From Pseudomonas argentinensis (GTDB lineage: Bacteria; Pseudomonadota; Gammaproteobacteria; Pseudomonadales; Pseudomonadaceae), in contig NZ_CP056087.1 of NCBI RefSeq assembly GCF_001839655.2, positions 2,976,001 through 3,040,000 of the forward strand: DNA of 64,000 bases. Reading direction: 5' to 3'. The notes below the pieces were generated by a model. It worked only from the letters and a program-made list of their open reading frames with translations, was not told the origin of the DNA and did no database searches. Of the stretch, positions 40,835 to 49,140 are shown one piece after another. Made by a program: the position numbers and the translations under genes. The first letter of the stretch is position 1. Each line of letters begins with the position of its first letter.

Positions 40835-41220
40835 GCATTCCATTCTGGTGCATCTTCATCAGCGCCTTGCTGATCTTCATCGCGAAGATACCGGTGGCCA
40901 AGGCAATGAAGGAGGAGGGAGGGCACTACGATAACCATCATCCGCGAGCGCAGCAGGCACGCCTGACAGGCGTGGGCGCACGCGCATTGGCGGCGCATCA
41001 GAATAGCTTCGAGATGTTCCCGCTTTTTGCCGTGGGCGTGTTGATGGCGCAGGTTACCCAAAGCAGCGGATGGCTGGTCGATATGCTTGCGGTGATATTT
41101 GTGCTTTCGCGAGTGCTCTACCTGCTGTGCTATCTGGCAGATCTGCATTGGCAGCGCAGTGCGGTATGGGTGGTGGGCTTGATATGCAGCTTGTTACTGA
41201 TGCTGACGCCAGCACTCTGA
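40831..41220 (+). CDS. MAPEG family membrane protein
   Basis: A 129-residue protein starting at GTG, with AAGGAG eight bases upstream inside the previous gene. It has four predicted helices and the family pattern ALAAHQNSFEMFPLFAVGVL and LSRVLYLLCYL. MAPEG proteins include microsomal glutathione transferases and eicosanoid enzymes; bacterial members are mostly uncharacterised, so no reaction is assigned. Coupled to the DUF599 gene. The same frame is open much further upstream, but that part only shadows the DUF599 gene. Confidence 0.9.
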   Translation: MSIPFWCIFISALLIFIAKIPVAKAMKEEGGHYDNHHPRAQQARLTGVGARALAAHQNSFEMFPLFAVGVLMAQVTQSSGWLVDMLAVIFVLSRVLYLLCYLADLHWQRSAVWVVGLICSLLLMLTPAL

Positions 41221-41243
41221 CAGGTGCAGGGCCGGGAGAGGGG

Positions 41244-41273
41244 ACACTATCCGCAGCAAGCTGCGGATAGTGT
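41244..41273. terminator. Perfect 13-bp hairpin between convergent genes
   Basis: ACACTATCCGCAG, loop CAAG, CTGCGGATAGTGT. It lies between the MAPEG gene (plus) and the lipoprotein gene (minus). There is no T-run on either strand, so it is an atypical bidirectional terminator or an RNA 3'-end stabiliser. Confidence 0.5.
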
Positions 41274-41281
41274 GACAAGCA

Positions 41282-41593
41282 TTAAGGCTGCTTGGCAGGT
41301 GCGGCTGGCTCAGCCGGTACCGCGGGTGGTGTAGCGGGCATGCCATCACCAGGTGCGGTGTTTTCCGGCGTGCTCTGCTGAGAATTCTGCTGTTGCTCGT
41401 CGGCGCGCTCTTGGGCAGCCTCGGCTTCTTTCTGAGCAGCTTCGTTGCTCTCTTGTGCCGCGTCGTTCATGGACTCTTGAGCTTCGGTACGGGATTCCTG
41501 AGCTTCTTGAGCTTTGTTTTCGGAAGGCTTGTCACAGGCCGCAAGGCCCAGCGTGGCAGCCAGCATGAAGGCGTAAGCGACTGATTTTTGCAT
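41282..41593 (-). CDS. Small Ala/Glu/Gln-rich lipoprotein of unknown function
   Basis: A 103-residue protein with a lipoprotein signal peptide ending LAAC (Cys20). The mature part is a charged run with repeated EAQES/EAAQ units (about 25-70), probably helical or coiled-coil, then a Pro/Ala tail. It recalls small envelope lipoproteins, but I recognise no family. ATG 41593 has AAGGAG upstream on its strand; the ORF extends upstream without support. Monocistronic. Confidence 0.75.
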   Translation of the reverse strand: MQKSVAYAFMLAATLGLAACDKPSENKAQEAQESRTEAQESMNDAAQESNEAAQKEAEAAQERADEQQQNSQQSTPENTAPGDGMPATPPAVPAEPAAPAKQP

Positions 41594-41845
41594 GGTGGTG
41601 TTTCTCCTTAGGGTGAATGCCATTACCGTTTTTCGAGGCGCCGAAGGCGGGATAAGTTCACTGACTTTGTATCAACGCGCTTTTTTGTCCCGCTCAACCC
41701 CGTGAAAGCACCAATCCAGGGCCACCACGAAAAACGAAAAGGCTCGACGCGTCGATGGAACGCGCGCGCCGTGATGATTATCGTGGCGCCTTTTGCGCCG
41801 CTGACCGTGCTCGGTCGACGCCTGCTACTGATCTAAGGAAATCGA

Positions 41846-43087
41846 ATGGATGCGTTGTTGATCCTGGGCGGCCTGCTGCTGATCCTCGTCGGCCTGGTGC
41901 TGTTGGTGATGCGCGGCTTCGCCACCAGCCTGCTATGGGGCTGGGCATGCCTGTTGCCGCCGTTGACGCTGCTGTTCATCGTGCGGCACTGGCGTCGGGC
42001 CAAGCAGCCCCTGGGCTGCTGCGCCCTGGGTATGATTCCGCTGATCGTCGGGCTGGCGGTGATGGCCGGGCAGGATCCGCAACGCCTGGAGGCCATCATC
42101 GGTCTGCAGTGGCTGCAGACCGAGCAGCCGGCATCGGGTGAGCTGGACATTCATCTGCATGGCCAGCTCAAGGGCGAGCCCTTCACGCCCCAGGAAGGTG
42201 CGCTTATCGATGGCGTGCTCAGCCTGCGCGAGGGCCAGGATTTCTTCGCGCGTCGCGAGTTGAGCATTCGCGGTCTGCCAGTGGGCGCCGACGGCTTGCG
42301 GCTGGATGTACTGCCCGATGATCCGGGGCAATTGCCGGAAGTCGAGCTGAGCTGGTTGTCGCCCGACCAGGAGCTGCCCGAGGCCCGTCAGCTCAAGGGT
42401 GGTTATACCCTGCACCTGGACCTGCGTCCAGAGGAGCCGAACCGCCTGGTGGGCGAATTCCATCTAGTGTTGCCGGCGCAGTTCCAGACCACCCTGACCG
42501 GCAAGGTCGAGCTGTTTCGCAATGGCTTGCGCTACCGGCAGGGCGAGGTCGATCGCACGGTCGATTCGCGCGATACCCTGAGCTACCTGATCACCGATTA
42601 CCTGCAGCGACGCTTCGCCACCCGTGACGTGCAGCTGGCGCCGCTACCGTTGCACAACGTGACCACCGGCAGCTTGGCGCTCGACGTACAGGCGCGTGTG
42701 GGCGGCCAGGAACAGCGCGTTCCGGTGCACTTGAGCAAGCATCCGCAGCTTGGCTGGCGAGTCGATGATGATCGTTTCCCCGAGTTGCCTGAAATCGATA
42801 AATCCGCTGCGGCCGCTGCTGCGCCCAAACCGGCGCTGAGCGCGCCACCCACACCGCCCGATACGCGCCCGGAGCTGACTCTGGCGCGCCTGCTCGCCGA
42901 GCCGCAGCGCTACGTCAACCAGCCCATGCGCCTGTTTAGCGAGAAGGGCAGCGCGGTTCAGGGCCAGTTCGCCGGCCTCGACGAACAGGGGCAACTGGTG
43001 CTGCGTCAGCGCCTGAACGGCGCGGGCGAGGCACGCTTCACCATGGCGCCGGCGGACGTGGTGTATGTGGAGCGCGTCGACGACTGA
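41846..43087 (+). CDS. Conserved membrane-anchored protein of unknown function upstream of htpG
   Basis: A 413-residue protein with three hydrophobic segments at the N-terminus (about 2-20, 28-45 and 57-75), then a soluble, mostly beta-type region ending in a Pro/Ala linker (about 320-345) and a small C-terminal domain (ELTLARLLAEPQRYVNQPMRLF to the end). The topology suggests a periplasmic or cytoplasmic domain tethered to the inner membrane. I do not recognise a family or function. TAAGGAAA lies just upstream of the ATG. htpG follows after 80 bases. Confidence 0.78.
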   Translation: MDALLILGGLLLILVGLVLLVMRGFATSLLWGWACLLPPLTLLFIVRHWRRAKQPLGCCALGMIPLIVGLAVMAGQDPQRLEAIIGLQWLQTEQPASGELDIHLHGQLKGEPFTPQEGALIDGVLSLREGQDFFARRELSIRGLPVGADGLRLDVLPDDPGQLPEVELSWLSPDQELPEARQLKGGYTLHLDLRPEEPNRLVGEFHLVLPAQFQTTLTGKVELFRNGLRYRQGEVDRTVDSRDTLSYLITDYLQRRFATRDVQLAPLPLHNVTTGSLALDVQARVGGQEQRVPVHLSKHPQLGWRVDDDRFPELPEIDKSAAAAAAPKPALSAPPTPPDTRPELTLARLLAEPQRYVNQPMRLFSEKGSAVQGQFAGLDEQGQLVLRQRLNGAGEARFTMAPADVVYVERVDD

Positions 43088-43167
43088 CTTGAATTTTTCC
43101 ATGCCGCCCCCACCTGATGGTCATCCGCCGTACCGCGGCTTAGCCATCAATGTGGAGTTAGATGACC

Positions 43168-45069
43168 ATGAGTGTGGAAACTCAAAAAGAAACCCTGGGC
43201 TTCCAGACCGAGGTAAAGCAGCTGCTGCACCTCATGATTCACTCGCTGTATTCCAACAAGGAAATCTTCCTGCGCGAGTTGATCTCCAACGCCTCCGACG
43301 CCGTCGACAAACTGCGTTTCGAGGCGCTGGCCAAGCCTGAGCTGCTCGAAGGCGGCTCCGAGCTGAAAATCCGGGTGAGCTTCGACAAGGACGCCAAGAC
43401 CGTCACCCTCGAAGACAACGGCATTGGCATGAGCCGCGAAGAGACCATCGCCCACCTGGGCACCATCGCCAAGTCCGGCACCGCCGACTTCCTGAAGAAC
43501 CTCTCCGGTGACCAGAAGAAGGACTCGAGCCTGATCGGCCAGTTCGGCGTCGGCTTCTATTCCGCGTTCATCGTCGCCGACAAGGTGGAGGTGTTCACCC
43601 GTCGCGCCGGTCTGGCTGCTGGCGAAGGCGTGCACTGGGCCTCGAAGGGCGAAGGCGAATTCGAGATCGCCACCGTCGAGAAAGCCGAGCGCGGTACCCG
43701 TATCGTCCTGCATCTGAAGAGCGGCGAGGAAGAGTTCGCCGATGGCTGGCGCCTGCGCAACGTCATCAAGAAGTACTCCGACCATATCGGCCTGCCGATC
43801 GAGCTGCCGAAGGAATTCCACGGCGAAGAGAAGGACAAGCCGGCCGAGGGGTGGGAGGTAGTCAACCGCGCCAGCGCGCTGTGGACGCGCCCGCGCACCG
43901 AGGTCACCGATGAGCAGTACCAGGAATTCTACAAACACGTTTCCCACGACTACGACAACCCGCTGAGCTGGAGCCACAACAAGGTCGAAGGCAAGCTGGA
44001 ATACACCTCGCTGCTGTACGTGCCAGGCCGTGCCCCGTTCGACCTGTACCAGCGTGAAGCGCCGCGCGGTCTGAAGCTGTATGTGCAACGCGTGTTCATC
44101 ATGGACCAGGCCGACGAGTTCCTGCCGCTGTACCTGCGCTTCATCAAGGGTGTGATCGACTCCAACGACCTGTCGCTGAACGTTTCGCGCGAGATCCTGC
44201 AGAAGGACCCGGTGATCGACTCCATGAAGTCGGCGCTGACCAAACGCGTGCTCGACATGCTGGAGAAACTGGCGAAGAACGAGCCCGAGCAGTACAAGAC
44301 CTTCTGGAAGAACTTCGGCCAGGTACTCAAGGAAGGTCCGGCGGAAGACTTCGCCAACAAGGAGAAGATCGCCGGCCTGCTGCGCTTCGCCTCGACCGCC
44401 GAAGGCGAGGGCGAGCCGGTGGTCTCCCTGGGCGACTACGTCAGCCGTCTGAAGGAAGGCCAGGACAAGATCTACTTCCTCACTGGCGAGTCCTATGCCC
44501 AGGTCAAGAACAGCCCGCACCTGGAAGTCTTCCGCAAGAAAGGCATCGAAGTGCTGTTGCTCACCGATCGCATCGACGAATGGCTGATGAGCTACCTCAC
44601 CGAGTTCGACGGCAAGTCGTTCATCGACGTGGCCCGTGGTGATCTGGACCTCGGCTCGCTGGACTCGGAAGAGGACAAGAAGGCCCAGGAAGAAGTCGCC
44701 AAGAGCAAGGAAGGCCTGGTCGAACGCCTGAAAACCGCGCTGGGCGAGCAGGTCGCCGAGGTTCGCGTTTCCCACCGCCTGACCGACTCGCCGGCCATCC
44801 TGGCCATCGGCGAACAGGACCTGGGTCTGCAGATGCGCCAGATCCTCGAAGCCAGCGGGCAGAAGGTGCCGGACTCGAAGCCGATCTTCGAATTCAACCC
44901 GAGCCACCCGCTGATCGAGAAGCTGGATGCCGAGCCGGACGAAGATCGCTTTGGCGACCTGTCGCATATCCTCTTCGACCAGGCCGCCCTGGCAGCAGGC
45001 GACAGCCTGAAGGACCCGGCCGCCTACGTGCAGCGCCTGAACAAGCTGTTGGTCGAGCTGTCCGCCTGA
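43168..45069 (+). CDS. htpG: Chaperone protein HtpG (Hsp90)
   Basis: A 633-residue Hsp90 chaperone. The N-terminal ATPase domain shows the GHKL motifs [20 protein letters not shown] and [11 protein letters not shown]. Middle and C-terminal dimerisation domains follow. It assists folding of client proteins after stress. ATG 43168 is preferred over ATG 43162 because GGAG at 43154-43157 is ten bases from it and only four from the other. The terminator lies 160 bases downstream, beyond a repeat element. Confidence 0.97.
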   Translation: MSVETQKETLGFQTEVKQLLHLMIHSLYSNKEIFLRELISNASDAVDKLRFEALAKPELLEGGSELKIRVSFDKDAKTVTLEDNGIGMSREETIAHLGTIAKSGTADFLKNLSGDQKKDSSLIGQFGVGFYSAFIVADKVEVFTRRAGLAAGEGVHWASKGEGEFEIATVEKAERGTRIVLHLKSGEEEFADGWRLRNVIKKYSDHIGLPIELPKEFHGEEKDKPAEGWEVVNRASALWTRPRTEVTDEQYQEFYKHVSHDYDNPLSWSHNKVEGKLEYTSLLYVPGRAPFDLYQREAPRGLKLYVQRVFIMDQADEFLPLYLRFIKGVIDSNDLSLNVSREILQKDPVIDSMKSALTKRVLDMLEKLAKNEPEQYKTFWKNFGQVLKEGPAEDFANKEKIAGLLRFASTAEGEGEPVVSLGDYVSRLKEGQDKIYFLTGESYAQVKNSPHLEVFRKKGIEVLLLTDRIDEWLMSYLTEFDGKSFIDVARGDLDLGSLDSEEDKKAQEEVAKSKEGLVERLKTALGEQVAEVRVSHRLTDSPAILAIGEQDLGLQMRQILEASGQKVPDSKPIFEFNPSHPLIEKLDAEPDEDRFGDLSHILFDQAALAAGDSLKDPAAYVQRLNKLLVELSA

Positions 45070-45208
45070 GAACCTGTCTACGACTAACTGCGCGTCGGCC
45101 CTGTGGCGTTCAAAACAGGCTCGGGATGCTCATGTACACCAGTACACTCCGCTTCCTCGCCTGTTTTCGCCTTGCAGGTCTCCAGCTCGCAAGGTCGTAA
45201 ACAGCTTC
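45070..45208. repeat. 139-bp palindromic intergenic element between htpG and its terminator
   Basis: The outer ends GAACCTGTCTACGAC and GTCGTAAACAGCTTC are inverted (13 of 15). Inside, CAAAACAGGC pairs with GCCTGTTTTCG, and the centre TGTAC-ACCA-GTACA is a small stem-loop. The whole element could fold into one long hairpin. It begins on the last base of the htpG stop codon region. It has no coding sense. Confidence 0.75.
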
Positions 45209-45227
45209 TAGCCGCTAGCCGCAACGT

Positions 45228-45260
45228 AAAACGCCGCTCTATGAGCGGCGTTCTTGTATT
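45228..45260 (+). terminator. Rho-independent terminator of htpG
   Basis: AACGCCGCTC, loop TAT, GAGCGGCGTT, then CTTGTATTT. It is displaced from the htpG stop by the 139-bp element. Confidence 0.8.
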
Positions 45261-45280
45261 TGCAGCCTCATTTTCGATTG

Positions 45281-45350
45281 CGTAGCCCGGGGCGAGCTCA
45301 ACGATACCCGGGGAATATGCTGGGTATCGCGATGCTCAACCCAGGCTACG
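45281..45350. repeat. GTAGCCCGG-type palindromic repeat, second copy
   Basis: It starts CGTAGCCCGG and ends CCAGGCTACG, with an inner CGATACCCGG/CTGGGTATCG hairpin. It is a shorter relative of the copy at 21721-21810. Confidence 0.7.
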
Positions 45351-45409
45351 CCGACAGGCTCTATGCCATATGAGTGTGCAAAACATGCCGTGAGGCGCGA
45401 TGCAAAAAT

Positions 45410-45477
45410 GTGGGAGCGGCTTCAGCCGCGATCAGCCTTGAAATCGCCGATAGCATCGCGGCTAAAGCCGCTCCCAC
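45410..45477. repeat. REP pair in inverted orientation (REPIN-like)
   Basis: GTGGGAGCGGCTTCAGCCGCGAT at 45410-45432 (shown here only for its position; key core GAGCGGCTT) is matched by its complement at 45455-45477, 22 of 23 positions. Each arm is itself palindromic (GCGGCTTCAGCCGC). This is a classic Pseudomonas REP doublet. Confidence 0.85.
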
Positions 45478-45533
45478 GAACCCGCGCCCAGCCTTCTAAA
45501 AGCGTACTACAGAGCTGATGGGAGATCGGGAAG

Positions 45534-45584
45534 GTGGGAGCGCGCCATGCGCGCGAAAAAAAAGCGGGCATGGGCCGCTCCCAT
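45534..45584. repeat. Second, divergent REP pair
   Basis: GTGGGAGCGCGCCATGCGCG at 45534-45553 faces GGGCATGGGCCGCTCCCAT at 45566-45584, whose complement starts ATGGGAGCGGCCCATGCCC, around an A-run. It is related to the REP doublet at 45410 in the GTGGGAGC head but has a different inner stem. Confidence 0.7.
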
Positions 45585-45671
45585 AGGGGAAACCTGATAT
45601 CGGCTTCTCGCCAGGGGGCGCAGGTTGCAACCGATATTGGCCAAGTCTGCGAAGCTAACATCCGTCCATAC

Positions 45672-45708
45672 GAAAAAGCCCCATCATCCAGCGGATGACG
45701 GGGCTTCC
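45672..45708 (-). terminator. Rho-independent terminator of ybiT
   Basis: On the minus strand AAGCCCCGTCATCC pairs with GGATGATGGGGCTT (one G-U pair) and is followed by TTTCG, 20 bases after the ybiT stop. Confidence 0.85.
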
Positions 45709-45728
45709 TGTCGTGCCGGCTCAGCCGA

Positions 45729-47315
45729 TCAAACGATGATGCCCTGGCTGCGCAGGTAGTCGTCGTAGGTGCCGCTGAAGTCGGTCACGCCGTTATCCGA
45801 CAGCTCGATGATGCGCGTGGCCAAGGAGCCGACGAACTCGCGGTCGTGGCTGACGAAGATCAACGTGCCCGGGTAGTTCTCCAGCGCCAGGTTGAGCGCC
45901 TCGATGGATTCCATGTCCAGGTGGTTGGTCGGTTCGTCCATCACCAGCACGTTGGGTTTCTGCAGGATCAGCTTGCCGAACAGCATGCGGCCCTGCTCAC
46001 CCCCGGAGATCACCTTGACCGACTTGAGGATCTCGTCGTTGGAGAACAGCATGCGCCCCAGGGTGCCGCGAATCACCTGCTCGCCGGTGGTCCATTGGCC
46101 CATCCAGTCGAACAGGGTCACATCGTCCTCGAAATCGTGGGCGTGATCCTGGGCGTAGTAACCGACCTCGGCGCTCTCGGTCCATTTCACTGCGCCGGCA
46201 TCGGGCTTCAACTCGCCGACCAGGGTGCGCAGCAGGGTGGTCTTGCCGATCCCGTTGGGGCCGATGATCGCCACGCGTTCGCCGGCTTCGACGGTGAAAC
46301 TGAAGTTCTTGAACAGCACCTTGTCGTCGAACGCCTTGCTGAGCTTCTCGATGGTCACGGCCTGGCGATGCAGCTTCTTGGTCTGCTCGAAGCGGATGAA
46401 CGGGCTCACGCGGCTCGACGGCTTGACCTCGGCCAGCTGGATCTTGTCGATCTGCTTGGCACGGCTGGTGGCCTGCTTGGCTTTCGAGGCGTTGGCCGAG
46501 AAGCGGCTGACGAAGCTCTGCAGCTCGGAAATCTGCGCCTTCTTCTTGGCGTTGTCGGCCAGCAGCTGCTCGCGCGACTGGGTCGCGGCGGTCATGTACT
46601 CGTCGTAGTTGCCCGGGAACAGGCGCAGCTCGCCGTAATCCAGGTCAGCCATGTGGGTGCAGACCGAGTTCAGGAAGTGACGGTCGTGGGAAATGATGAT
46701 CATGGTGCTGTTACGCGCCGTGAGGATGGTTTCCAGCCAGCGGATGGTGTTGATGTCCAGGTGGTTGGTCGGCTCGTCGAGCAGCATCACGTCCGGATCG
46801 GAGAACAGCGCCTGGGCCAACAGCACACGCAGTTTCCAGCCGGGCGCCACTTCGCTCATCGGGCCGAAGTGCTGCTCCAGGGGAATGCCCAGGCCGAGCA
46901 GCAGCTCGCCTGCGCGGGACTCGGCGGTGTAGCCGTCCATCTCGGCGAACTCACCTTCGAGCTCGCCAACCTTCATGCCGTCTTCTTCGCTCATTTCCGG
47001 CAGCGAGTAGATGCGGTCGCGCTCGGCCTTGACCTTCCACAGCTCCTCGTGGCCCATGATCACCGTGTCGATCACGTTGAATTCTTCGTAGGCGAACTGA
47101 TCCTGGCGCAGCTTGCCCAGGCGCACGTTCGGCTCGAGCATCACCTGGCCGCCCGACGGCTCCAGATCGCCGCCGAGAATCTTCATGAAGGTCGACTTGC
47201 CGCAGCCGTTGGCGCCGATCAGGCCGTAGCGGTTGCCGTTGTTGAACTTGACGGAAACGTTCTCGAACAGCGGCTTGGCGCCAAACTGCATGGTGATGTT
47301 AGCGGTGGAGATCAA
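45729..47315 (-). CDS. ybiT: ABC-F family ATPase YbiT
   Basis: A 528-residue soluble protein with two ABC ATPase domains, matching YbiT along its length (about 530 residues in E. coli). Walker A motifs are GANGCGKST (34-42) and GPNGIGKTT (near 350); the linker between them includes the ABC-F P-site-interaction region ([18 protein letters not shown]). ABC-F proteins act on the ribosome rather than in transport. The start is TTG at 47315, giving the family-like [12 protein letters not shown]; the Shine-Dalgarno is weak. Single gene with its own terminator. Confidence 0.93.
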   Translation of the reverse strand: MISTANITMQFGAKPLFENVSVKFNNGNRYGLIGANGCGKSTFMKILGGDLEPSGGQVMLEPNVRLGKLRQDQFAYEEFNVIDTVIMGHEELWKVKAERDRIYSLPEMSEEDGMKVGELEGEFAEMDGYTAESRAGELLLGLGIPLEQHFGPMSEVAPGWKLRVLLAQALFSDPDVMLLDEPTNHLDINTIRWLETILTARNSTMIIISHDRHFLNSVCTHMADLDYGELRLFPGNYDEYMTAATQSREQLLADNAKKKAQISELQSFVSRFSANASKAKQATSRAKQIDKIQLAEVKPSSRVSPFIRFEQTKKLHRQAVTIEKLSKAFDDKVLFKNFSFTVEAGERVAIIGPNGIGKTTLLRTLVGELKPDAGAVKWTESAEVGYYAQDHAHDFEDDVTLFDWMGQWTTGEQVIRGTLGRMLFSNDEILKSVKVISGGEQGRMLFGKLILQKPNVLVMDEPTNHLDMESIEALNLALENYPGTLIFVSHDREFVGSLATRIIELSDNGVTDFSGTYDDYLRSQGIIV

Positions 47316-47713
47316 AGGTGTTACCTATCAATAAGTTATGAGCGCTTTTGCCAGGCCGACAGCGATTCGAGCTGATCCAGCTCGCCCCGGTGCAGAGTCG
47401 AGTTGGGCCATTTGCGCGGAGGTTGAGGGCAGCGTTCGTTCGGCGTGATCGAGCTGCCAGGCAATAAAGGCGGGATTACAAGCCTGATATTGCCGCTATT
47501 GTCGCATAGCTGTGCCGGCAGTTGTATGGCGTCCTGCGATGGTCGTGGCGGCAACGTCCCACTGCCTGTGCCATGCCAGCTCACGGCGTGCTGCGCCGGT
47601 AGGCAAAGCGCCGTTCGGCTGAAAGCTGCAAAGTTTCCTGAATCCCCGTAACAGCGCCTCTGTCACTAGTTACAGACGCGGTATTTCCCACCCATGTCGA
47701 TGAGGTGACAGTA
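47316..47713. other. 398-base intergenic region with no recognised gene
   Basis: It lies between the divergent ybiT and the small zinc-ribbon gene. Short open frames on both strands lack ribosome-binding sites and family features. It presumably holds promoters for both genes; no convincing -35/-10 pair or terminator was identified. Confidence 0.5.
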
Positions 47714-47977
47714 GTGAGATGCTTTATCTGTGGCGACGACGCCTGGTTGATTTCCAAAACCGGTACCTATGCAGCGTGCGATTGCCGCACCTGTGGCTTG
47801 TATCGAGTCGAGGGTGGCTGGTTCCAGGGCGCCGCTGCGCCGGTGCCTGCCGAGGATTTTCGCGCCTTTCTGCAATTACAGCGCGAAGAAAGCCCGGATG
47901 ACACCCCGGTGATCAGCAGCGAATCGGCCAAATCGTTGCTCGCGCTGAGCCAGCTCAATACCTCGCAAGCGACCTGA
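47714..47977 (+). CDS. Small zinc-ribbon-like protein of unknown function
   Basis: An 87-residue protein with Cys3-x2-Cys6 and Cys24-x2-Cys27 (plus Cys22), the layout of a small zinc ribbon, followed by an acidic helical tail. I do not recognise a named family. GTG 47714 is chosen because GAGGTGAC at 47702-47709 lies just before it; an in-frame GTG at 47705 overlaps that site. The AT/GC usage and the clean Cys pairs argue for a real gene. Confidence 0.65.
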   Translation: MRCFICGDDAWLISKTGTYAACDCRTCGLYRVEGGWFQGAAAPVPAEDFRAFLQLQREESPDDTPVISSESAKSLLALSQLNTSQAT

Positions 47978-48118
47978 ACCTTGGGGTTCGCCTGCGCGTA
48001 TGGGCCGGCGCGGCGTATGGCTTCGGCCAGGTTTCGATAACGGCGAGGGCATTTGGAACTTATGGCGCGCCAAGCATCTACAGTGCTGGGATTATTCGCT
48101 AACGGATGGAACATCGAA

Positions 48119-48577
48119 ATGGCCAGTTCACCTCTGCTCACCACAGCCATCGTTTCGCTCGCCATGGCCATGGGACCGTGCCTGGTCGCGGCCGACCCGG
48201 GTAACGGCAAGGGGCACGGGCAGGCCAATGGCAAAGGTCAGGCCGAGCATTACCAGGGGCCAGGCAAACAAGCTGGTGGTGGGCCGAAGGCGGGGCGCCA
48301 TGGCGGCCCGTCGATCGATCGCGGCGGAGTATTGAGCATCCTGCAGGGCAATCGATCCTACTGGTCGCCAGGCCCCAGCCTGCCGCCGGGCATTCAGAAG
48401 AATCTGGCGCGTGGCAAGCCGCTACCGCCGGGCATCGCCAAAAAGCTGGATGGCCGGCTGCTGGGGCAATTGCCGCGCTATGACGGCTACGAGTGGGTGC
48501 AGGCCGGTGTGGATCTGATTCTTGTTGCAGTGGCTACCGGGGTCATCTACGAAGTGCTGAATGGCGCGCTGGATTGA
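48119..48577 (+). CDS. CigR-like exported protein (RcnB-type)
   Basis: A 152-residue protein with a signal peptide (cleavage near LVAA-DP, residue 24-25), a Gly/His/Lys-rich low-complexity stretch (28-70), then LPPGIQKNLARGKPLPPGIAKKL repeats around 100-125 and a C-terminal hydrophobic segment (GVDLILVAVATGVIYEVL). This C-terminal pattern is that of the CigR family, named after a Salmonella SPI-3 anti-virulence factor; the function in Pseudomonas is unknown. GGATGGA lies eight bases before ATG 48119. Confidence 0.8.
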   Translation: MASSPLLTTAIVSLAMAMGPCLVAADPGNGKGHGQANGKGQAEHYQGPGKQAGGGPKAGRHGGPSIDRGGVLSILQGNRSYWSPGPSLPPGIQKNLARGKPLPPGIAKKLDGRLLGQLPRYDGYEWVQAGVDLILVAVATGVIYEVLNGALD

Positions 48578-48618
48578 CGCGTCGCCAGGCCAGGCAGCCG
48601 GTGACCTGCCAGGCCGCA

Positions 48619-48855
48619 TCAAGCGCTTTTAGAGCGAACGATCCGCCCGGCCTTGACCTCGCCGGCATATTTGTTGAGCCGGTCTTCATCGTTGGTCAGC
48701 ACGCCGACCATGCGCAGAATGGCCCACGCATCCGCCTCGTTTTCCGTGCCGCGCAGCCGTTCGGCTATTTTCAGCAAGTCGACGGAGACCCATCGAAGGT
48801 CTTCGGCCACGGCTTTCAGGTCTTGCTTGAGTATCTGGGTTTGGCGCTGGCCCAT
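48619..48855 (-). CDS. Hypothetical 78-residue protein
   Basis: A small, soluble, helix-rich and charged protein (KQDLKAVAEDLRWVSVDLLKIAERL... ending VRSKSA) with no recognised family. ATG 48855 has AGGA a few bases upstream; ATG 48870 is an alternative adding five residues, and the longer open frame reaches 49050 but reads as non-protein-like Arg/Ser/Cys sequence. It faces the CigR-like gene. Moderate confidence that it is expressed. Confidence 0.55.
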   Translation of the reverse strand: MGQRQTQILKQDLKAVAEDLRWVSVDLLKIAERLRGTENEADAWAILRMVGVLTNDEDRLNKYAGEVKAGRIVRSKSA

Positions 48856-49140
48856 AGGTCCTGTTCTCATAGATTGGGAATCTGCACCGGTCAAGTGGAA
48901 TAGCTCGCCGACCCGGTGCACTTTGCATCGACAAATTATCCTGCTTTTCGACCGCCATCGAAATCGACTTTTCGGCATGGCCCAAGGCGCTGCATTGGAG
49001 CAGCGGTGCTGCCATGAAGATTGACGCAGCCACGACGCTCGAGATGGCAAATGGCTATACTGCGATACGCAATGGCTTCGCGGATTGCGCTTTGCAGCCT
49101 GGCGAACTCGGCCCCTTCAAACTCTCGACTACGCAACCCC

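Noticed and set aside
40156..41220. A single 354-codon frame covering both the DUF599 and MAPEG region
   Set aside because: Only its C-terminal part reads as a real protein. The MAPEG gene starts at GTG 40831 with a good ribosome-binding site; the rest overlaps the DUF599 gene in another frame.
45070..45590. Possible CRISPR array downstream of htpG
   Set aside because: The repeats are palindromic, of four different families and irregularly spaced, with no regular repeat-spacer unit and no cas genes.
47336..47651. Short frames on both strands in the ybiT upstream gap
   Set aside because: No ribosome-binding sites, no family features and poor codon use.
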